From positions 1 through 10,312 of the forward strand of contig JAFDET010000126.1 of NCBI GenBank assembly GCA_019310195.1: 10,312 nt of DNA, read 5' to 3'. Positions 6,509-10,312 of this stretch are shown here, piece after piece. The stretch is from Deltaproteobacteria bacterium (lineage in GTDB: Bacteria > Myxococcota_A > UBA9160 > JAFDET01). Every line of letters begins with the position of its first letter. Position 1 is the stretch's first letter. The notes under the pieces are model-generated. The model was not told the DNA's origin, searched no databases, and saw only the letters and a program-made list of their open reading frames with translations. The translations under genes were made by a program, and so were the position numbers.

Positions 6509-8043
6509 TAGATCCGCCGCTCCACGTCGGGGAAGCTGCGCCACACCGGGATCCCGCAGAAGTGGGTGCCCTCGGTGCAGCGCGGCCGCACCCGGCCGCT
6601 ACGGACGGAGCAGGGCGGACCCACGTGCTTCATCAGCTCCGGGTGCACGTCGCGGACCTGCTCGATCTCGTCCATCGAGGCCTCCCAGATCTCGCGCTGG
6701 GCGTTGAGGCAGGTGCGCATGGTCCACTTGTGGATCAGGTGGAGCAGCGAGCCCGACTCCTCGAAGCGGAGCGACAGCGCGTTGGGTAGGACGTACAGGG
6801 CCAGCTCCGGAAGTACGCCGCGAGCCAGGAGTCTCCCGCGCGCATCCCAGGCCGCTTCCACGGCCTCGGTGAAAACGGCGTGGCAGCCCGGGTCCTCGGC
6901 GATCAGTCCCGGCTCCACCACGTCCACCTCGCCGGGCACGGTGCGCGAGAGCAGCGGCCGGGAGCCCGGGACCATGCGATGGCGCTGGTCCTGGGAGTCC
7001 GCCGTGTGGGAGAGCCTCTTACGGAACGTGTAGTGGGCATGGTCCAGCGTGCGCATGATGGGCGCATGGGCCGACACGTTGAGGGTGTCCAGCCGGTAGC
7101 GATTCCGCGCCGGATCCAGCGCCAGGGCCAGCGCCTCGGTGTCGTCGAGCTGGGGGCGGCCCAGCACGTGGCGCACCGCGTCGGCCACCACCGCGGGCCC
7201 GCGCGCTCCCCAATCCACGAGGCGGGAGACGCGGCCCTCCAGCGAGCGGTCGAAGGCCTCCACCGCCGCCTTGTCGCCGAGCGCGGGCCCCGGCAGGTTG
7301 CGCTCCAGGGCGTCGGCCTCGTCGAGCGGTCCTTCACCGATGCGGCCGAAGAAGTCCGGGTCCACGGTCTCGACGCAGGCGATCATCCGCTCCACGACGT
7401 CGCGCGCCTCATCGGGCGCATCACAGGTGACGGCCATGCGGCGCAGCCGGTGCAGCACCAGCCCCGACACCGTGTAGACCATGGCCGTGTGGCAGCCGAT
7501 CGGGATCACGTAGCGCGCGGTCTCGATGGCCTTCTTCTCGGCCTCGCGGCGCACGCTGCGGCCGAAGGCCTTGGACTGCCGGTCCTTCAGTCGCCACAGG
7601 TCCGCCAGGATTCCCTGGGTCAGCGGCTCGAGGCGCCGGGTCAGCTCGGCGTAGGCGCGCCAGGCTTCTTCTACGGCGCGCACGTAGATGGCCCGCGCCT
7701 CGCCCTGCAGGCCGGGCGGCACGTGGGCGCGCACCTCGTCCAGCTTCACGTAGCGCTGGCTCTGCTGCTCGGTGTTGTAGAAGGGGAAGGCGTGCAGGAA
7801 GCACCAGACCAGCTGCCGCGAGATTCCGGACAGCGCGAACTCGAAGGTCGCGTGCTGATACACGGTGTGGTGTCCACCGTTGAAGGTCAGCGGACCGATG
7901 TTCGTGCGTTGCCGATCGGTGATCTCGTCGGGATCGATGACGCGCGGCGAGTAGCAGGTACGGGCCGCGGAGATCGCGTCGTCGTACGGTCGATCGAAGA
8001 AATTACGCAGGCGGACTTCCGGTCCACCGTCGATCAGCGCCAC
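6508..8043 (-). CDS. Double-domain ThyX-like (FAD-dependent thymidylate synthase family) protein
   Basis: From the GTG at 8043 this is 511 residues, about twice a normal ThyX subunit. The first half shows ThyX-like features: GGHHTVYQHATFEFALSGIS (57-75), then a signature-like stretch with TEQQSQRYVKLDE (91-103), then ARYVIPIGCHTAMVYTVSGL (176-195) and LHRLRRM. The second half repeats the plan: APIMRTLDHAHYTFRKRL (327-344), TADSQDQRHRMVPGSRP (347-363), VLPNALSLRF (418-427) and SLLHLIHKWTMRT with AQREIWEA (449-456). ThyX makes dTMP from dUMP using FAD, NADPH and methylene-tetrahydrofolate. Neither half keeps the RHRxxSxNxxSxRY motif intact: the first has AFP in place of RHR but keeps SQRY, and the second has KRL and ends QRH. 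The tail carries cysteines at 478, 489 and 496. Whether it makes dTMP is uncertain. The start is set by a GGGGGGAG stretch and a promoter just upstream; the open frame to 8337 is low-complexity. Confidence 0.75.
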   Translation of the reverse strand: MALIDGGPEVRLRNFFDRPYDDAISAARTCYSPRVIDPDEITDRQRTNIGPLTFNGGHHTVYQHATFEFALSGISRQLVWCFLHAFPFYNTEQQSQRYVKLDEVRAHVPPGLQGEARAIYVRAVEEAWRAYAELTRRLEPLTQGILADLWRLKDRQSKAFGRSVRREAEKKAIETARYVIPIGCHTAMVYTVSGLVLHRLRRMAVTCDAPDEARDVVERMIACVETVDPDFFGRIGEGPLDEADALERNLPGPALGDKAAVEAFDRSLEGRVSRLVDWGARGPAVVADAVRHVLGRPQLDDTEALALALDPARNRYRLDTLNVSAHAPIMRTLDHAHYTFRKRLSHTADSQDQRHRMVPGSRPLLSRTVPGEVDVVEPGLIAEDPGCHAVFTEAVEAAWDARGRLLARGVLPELALYVLPNALSLRFEESGSLLHLIHKWTMRTCLNAQREIWEASMDEIEQVRDVHPELMKHVGPPCSVRSGRVRPRCTEGTHFCGIPVWRSFPDVERRI

Positions 8044-8072
8044 GGCTCCCCCCGTCGCTTGCGTGCCCGGGT

Positions 8073-8101
8073 ACTCTACCAACGCGCGAAGTGGAAGTCT
8101 T
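8073..8101 (-). promoter_or_regulatory. Possible sigma-70-type promoter for the leftward ThyX-like operon
   Basis: Read on the minus strand, a -10-like TAGAGT (8078-8073) lies 17 bases after a -35-like AAGACT (8101-8096). The -10 matches TATAAT at four of six positions; the -35 matches TTGACA only in its GAC core. Transcription would begin near 8066, leaving a leader of about 22 bases before the GTG at 8043. The spacing is ideal but the boxes are weak. Confidence 0.4.
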
Positions 8102-8227
8102 TTGCCCAATCTGGGTGAGGGGCGTCCCCGCGCCGGACTCGGGGGCCCTCGGGGAGCCGGGAGGCTTTTCGTTGGCCGGCGCGCGCTTGGGGGCACCCGC
8201 TGCGCAGCGCCCGCCGGTACCCCATGC

Positions 8228-8243
8228 TTGGCACGCCGCTTGC
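8228..8243 (+). promoter_or_regulatory. Sigma-54 (RpoN) -24/-12 promoter element
   Basis: The sequence TTGGCACG, four bases, then TTGC matches the sigma-54 consensus YTGGCACG-N4-TTGC at every defined position. The GG (8230-8231) and GC (8242-8243) dinucleotides have the required 10 bases between them. It points toward the signalling gene; initiation would be expected about 12 bases after the GC, near 8255, giving a leader of about 70 bases to the ATG at 8327. Promoters of this type are silent without an ATP-dependent activator of the NtrC family, so the downstream gene is probably under conditional control. Confidence 0.8.
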
Positions 8244-8326
8244 GGTCAACAAAGCTCGGGAAGGTGCAGCCGGGGGTCGGCTCGCACGACCGGGATCTCG
8301 ACCTCGCCCCGGAGTTCACCGGTCGG

Positions 8327-10210
8327 ATGGCCACCATCTGGATTGTTCATCGCGACGGCCCTCTTCAGGCCTCTCTCGCCCGCCTCGCGGGCGCGGGGCC
8401 CGATGCGGTGCTGGGCGCGCCCACGGACGCGGCGTTCCGCGGCGCCGCGCGGCCCGACGTCGTGGTCATGGGCCTGTCGGGCGACTTCGAGCAGGAGCTG
8501 GAGTTCGCCCACGACCACTCGGCGCGGCACCCGGACGCGGCCTGGATCCTGCTGGTGGGCGCTGCCGACGTGGAGGAGGCCCGGCGGCTCTTCGACACCC
8601 TGCCGGTGCAGGTCCTGGGCTTCCCGCCCGAGGCCACGGCGCTGCGTCGCCAGGTTCGGGCCCTGCGGGCCCGGCGCCGCGCGGCCACCCTGTCCGAGCG
8701 CCGCGCGCGGGATGCAGTCTCCCAGCGCTTCGCGCGCTGGTTCGCCGATCTGGAGCTACCCGCCGTGCTGCGGGCGCTGGACCCGCACCTCTGCGAGGTC
8801 CCGCTGCTGGTGCGCGGTGAGCCCGGAACCGGCCGCGGGCTGCTGGCCGCCTACGTCCATACCTTTGGGGGCAGCGGAGGCGGCCACCTGGCGCGCATCG
8901 CCTGCGAGGGGCTGTCGACCGAAGAGCTGCGGCGCGAGATCGCCTCCGCCGCGGCAGAGCCGGCGGCGGCACGTGGGCTCTCGCTGTGCCTCGAGGAGGT
9001 GGAACGCCTGCCGCTCCCCGCGCAGCGGCGCCTGCGCACCTGGTTGGAGAGCGGCCTGCCCGAGGGCGTGGCCGGCCCGCCGGCGCGGGTGCGCTGGATC
9101 GCCACCTGCTCGGAGCTGGGCCCCGCCGACCCGGCCGAGTCCCTCGACCTGGGGCTGGCCCAGATGCTGGCCGGCCTGGAGGTGAGGATCCCACCCCTGC
9201 GCGAGCGCCCCGACGCCGTGGAGCCCTTTGCCGCCGATACGGCCCTGGCCTGGTGCAACGCCCGGGGCGAGGCGCCCCGCCGCCTGGCGGCCGATGCGGT
9301 CCAGGAGCTTCGCGCCTACCCGTGGCCCGGCAACCTACGCGAGCTGGAGGCGGTGGTGACCCGCAGCCTGGCGACCGGCGGCGGCGAGGAGCTGGGCGCC
9401 CGCGAGCTGCGCTTCGACGCAGCCGGCGAGTGGACCGAGCCGGTCCTGGCCTTCGAGGAGGCCGGCGAGCCGGACCTGCCGCCGGCCATGGAGGCCGCCC
9501 CGCGACCGCCGACCGCAGCGATGCCTGCCCCTCCCGCACCCGCGCCGGCCCCGGACGCCCAGGTCGGCGCGGCGCCGCCCCTGGCCATGGCCGAGGACTC
9601 CCTGCGCAAGCTGGTGGGCGCCATCACCCACGAGGTGCGCAACCCGCTGGTCGCCATCCGCACATTCTCGTCGCTGCTGCCCGAGCGCTTCGACGACCCG
9701 GACTTCCGCGGCCGCTTCGCGGGGGTGGTGGCGGACGACGTACGGCGCATCGAATCCACCGTGGACCGCCTGGCCCGCTTCGCGGCCCTGGGCGCGCCCG
9801 AGTGCAAGGCGGTGGACGTCTCGGCGCTGCTGGACGAGCTGCTGGAGGCCCAGCGCGACGAGATCCAGACCCGGCGCCTGGTGGTGCTGCGCGAGCTGGA
9901 TCGCGAGCAGGCCATGGCCCAGGCCGACGCCGCTCAGCTTCGCTTCGCCTTCGAAGCGCTGCTGGACAAGGCGCTGGAGCTGGTACCGGAGCGCGGCGAC
10001 ATCTACGTGGCCTCCCGGCATCACGAGGACGGGCTGCGGGGCGGCCCGGCGGTGCGCGTGCTGATGCGCTTCGAGAGCCCCGACGCGATCGTGCCCGCGG
10101 CCGAGGAGCTGGTGCTGGCCGACGCGGTGGTGCGTTCCCAGGGCGGCACCATGACCGCCAGCACCGCCGACAACCGCGAGACGGTGATCCTGATCGATCT
10201 GCCGGCGTAG
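8327..10210 (+). CDS. Hybrid signalling protein: receiver-like, sigma-54-activator-like AAA+ and histidine-kinase-like regions, mostly degenerate
   Basis: This 627-residue protein has three parts. Residues 1-115 look like a receiver fold (TIWIVHRD, then PDVVVMGL), but the phosphoacceptor Asp position is Gly49 and the Lys-Pro site reads FPP. Residues 125-365 resemble an NtrC AAA+ domain. Its Walker A is GEPGTGR (164-170, Arg for Lys), Walker B is LCLEE (220-224), no GAFTGA loop is present, and VRIPPLRERPD (286-296) and YPWPGNLRELE (331-341) are well kept. A Pro/Ala-rich linker spans 380-420. Residues 423-627 are a histidine-kinase module: the phosphoacceptor box ITHEVRNPL has His435 and continues as a good HisKA helix pair, but the ATPase region lacks both N-box asparagines and the DxGxG loop, and only a late SQGGTM...VILIDLPA pattern remains. 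There is no HTH domain or membrane segment. It may be a scaffold or phosphotransfer protein. The ATG is chosen because it starts the first beta strand and lies downstream of the sigma-54 promoter. Confidence 0.8.
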   Translation: MATIWIVHRDGPLQASLARLAGAGPDAVLGAPTDAAFRGAARPDVVVMGLSGDFEQELEFAHDHSARHPDAAWILLVGAADVEEARRLFDTLPVQVLGFPPEATALRRQVRALRARRRAATLSERRARDAVSQRFARWFADLELPAVLRALDPHLCEVPLLVRGEPGTGRGLLAAYVHTFGGSGGGHLARIACEGLSTEELRREIASAAAEPAAARGLSLCLEEVERLPLPAQRRLRTWLESGLPEGVAGPPARVRWIATCSELGPADPAESLDLGLAQMLAGLEVRIPPLRERPDAVEPFAADTALAWCNARGEAPRRLAADAVQELRAYPWPGNLRELEAVVTRSLATGGGEELGARELRFDAAGEWTEPVLAFEEAGEPDLPPAMEAAPRPPTAAMPAPPAPAPAPDAQVGAAPPLAMAEDSLRKLVGAITHEVRNPLVAIRTFSSLLPERFDDPDFRGRFAGVVADDVRRIESTVDRLARFAALGAPECKAVDVSALLDELLEAQRDEIQTRRLVVLRELDREQAMAQADAAQLRFAFEALLDKALELVPERGDIYVASRHHEDGLRGGPAVRVLMRFESPDAIVPAAEELVLADAVVRSQGGTMTASTADNRETVILIDLPA

Positions 10211-10258
10211 CGGGGCGGCCATTCTTAGCCGGCCGAGGCCCTTCGCTCGCCTGCGGCT

Positions 10259-10299
10259 CACTGCGCGCCCTCGTCCATCCAGGCAGGCCACGCGCAGTG
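10259..10299. repeat. 9-bp perfect inverted repeat after the signalling gene
   Basis: CACTGCGCG at 10259-10267 is repeated inverted as CGCGCAGTG at 10291-10299, with a 23-base loop. It lies about 50 bases after the stop of the signalling gene. It may be part of a transcription terminator, although no U-run follows, or the edge of a dispersed repeat cut by the window end. No gene is seen between 10211 and 10312. Confidence 0.45.
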
Positions 10300-10312
10300 G
10301 GTTGCCTCGGGC

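Larger units (their letters stand above)
8044..8326. other. Divergent intergenic regulatory region
   Basis: This 283-base gap separates the leftward ThyX-like gene from the rightward signalling gene. It holds the sigma-70-like element near 8073-8101 and the sigma-54 element at 8228-8243. Between them are a 10-base palindrome GCTGCGCAGC (8199-8208) and a 6-bp inverted pair CCGGCG/CGCCGG (8176-8181 and 8212-8217). These lie 20-50 bases upstream of the sigma-54 element and could bind a regulator, though in such GC-rich sequence they may be chance. The rightward frame is open back to 8063 but looks non-coding. Confidence 0.6.

Noticed and set aside
8063..8326. N-terminal extension of the signalling protein by 88 codons
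   Set aside because: The stretch is Arg/Gly/Pro-rich, contains the sigma-54 promoter, and precedes a clean first beta strand beginning at the ATG at 8327. A GTG at 8264 would lie only about 9 bases after the expected transcript start.
8044..8337. N-terminal extension of the ThyX-like protein to 8337
   Set aside because: The extra residues are Arg/Pro/Ser-rich without domain character and run across the leftward promoter and the opposite sigma-54 element.
8327..10210. Calling the signalling protein a functional sigma-54 activator
   Set aside because: It lacks the GAFTGA loop, the Walker A lysine and a DNA-binding HTH, so activator function is not supported despite the PPLRER and PWPGNLREL motifs.

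Overview
This very GC-rich window has tightly packed genes, many non-ATG starts and several stop/start overlaps. The gene content (SpsE/SpsF-type nonulosonic acid genes, a double-length ThyX-like protein, NtrC-like signalling modules and a good sigma-54 promoter) points to a Gram-negative bacterium of the Myxococcota/'Deltaproteobacteria' type. That placement is inference from gene content, not a phylogenetic result.

Layout. (1) Positions 1-1280, plus strand: the 3' end of an SpsF-like cytidylyltransferase gene, overlapped by 4 bases by a complete NeuB/PseI-type sialic-acid-like synthase gene. (2) Positions 1277-1469: a 185-bp non-coding inverted-repeat element, resembling a miniature transposable element, sits exactly between two convergent stop codons and is flanked by CTAG on both sides. 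(3) Positions 1466-8043, minus strand: six co-directional genes, read from right to left. They are a ThyX-like double-domain protein, a secreted protein of unknown function, a GNAT acetyltransferase, a class I/II aminotransferase, PseB and PseC. Three junctions overlap by 1-4 bases, one gap is 24 bases and one is 86 bases, so a single transcript or two adjacent ones are both plausible. (4) Positions 8044-8326: a divergent promoter region with a sigma-70-like promoter pointing left and a textbook sigma-54 -24/-12 element pointing right. (5) Positions 8327-10210, plus strand: a 627-residue protein joining receiver-like, sigma-54-activator-like AAA+ and histidine-kinase-like regions. Nearly all their catalytic residues are replaced, but the kinase histidine is kept. 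(6) Positions 10211-10312: non-coding, with an inverted repeat, cut by the window end.

Function. PseB, PseC, the NeuB/PseI-type synthase and the cytidylyltransferase fit one pathway, from UDP-GlcNAc to a CMP-activated nonulosonic acid (pseudaminic-acid-like), used to glycosylate flagellin or surface polysaccharide. The steps that acetylate the amino sugar and remove UDP (PseH, PseG) are not recognisable here and may lie left of the window. The most unusual items are the degenerate three-part signalling protein behind a sigma-54 promoter, the tandem ThyX-like protein whose signature motif is altered in both halves, and the inverted-repeat element placed where two stop codons overlap.
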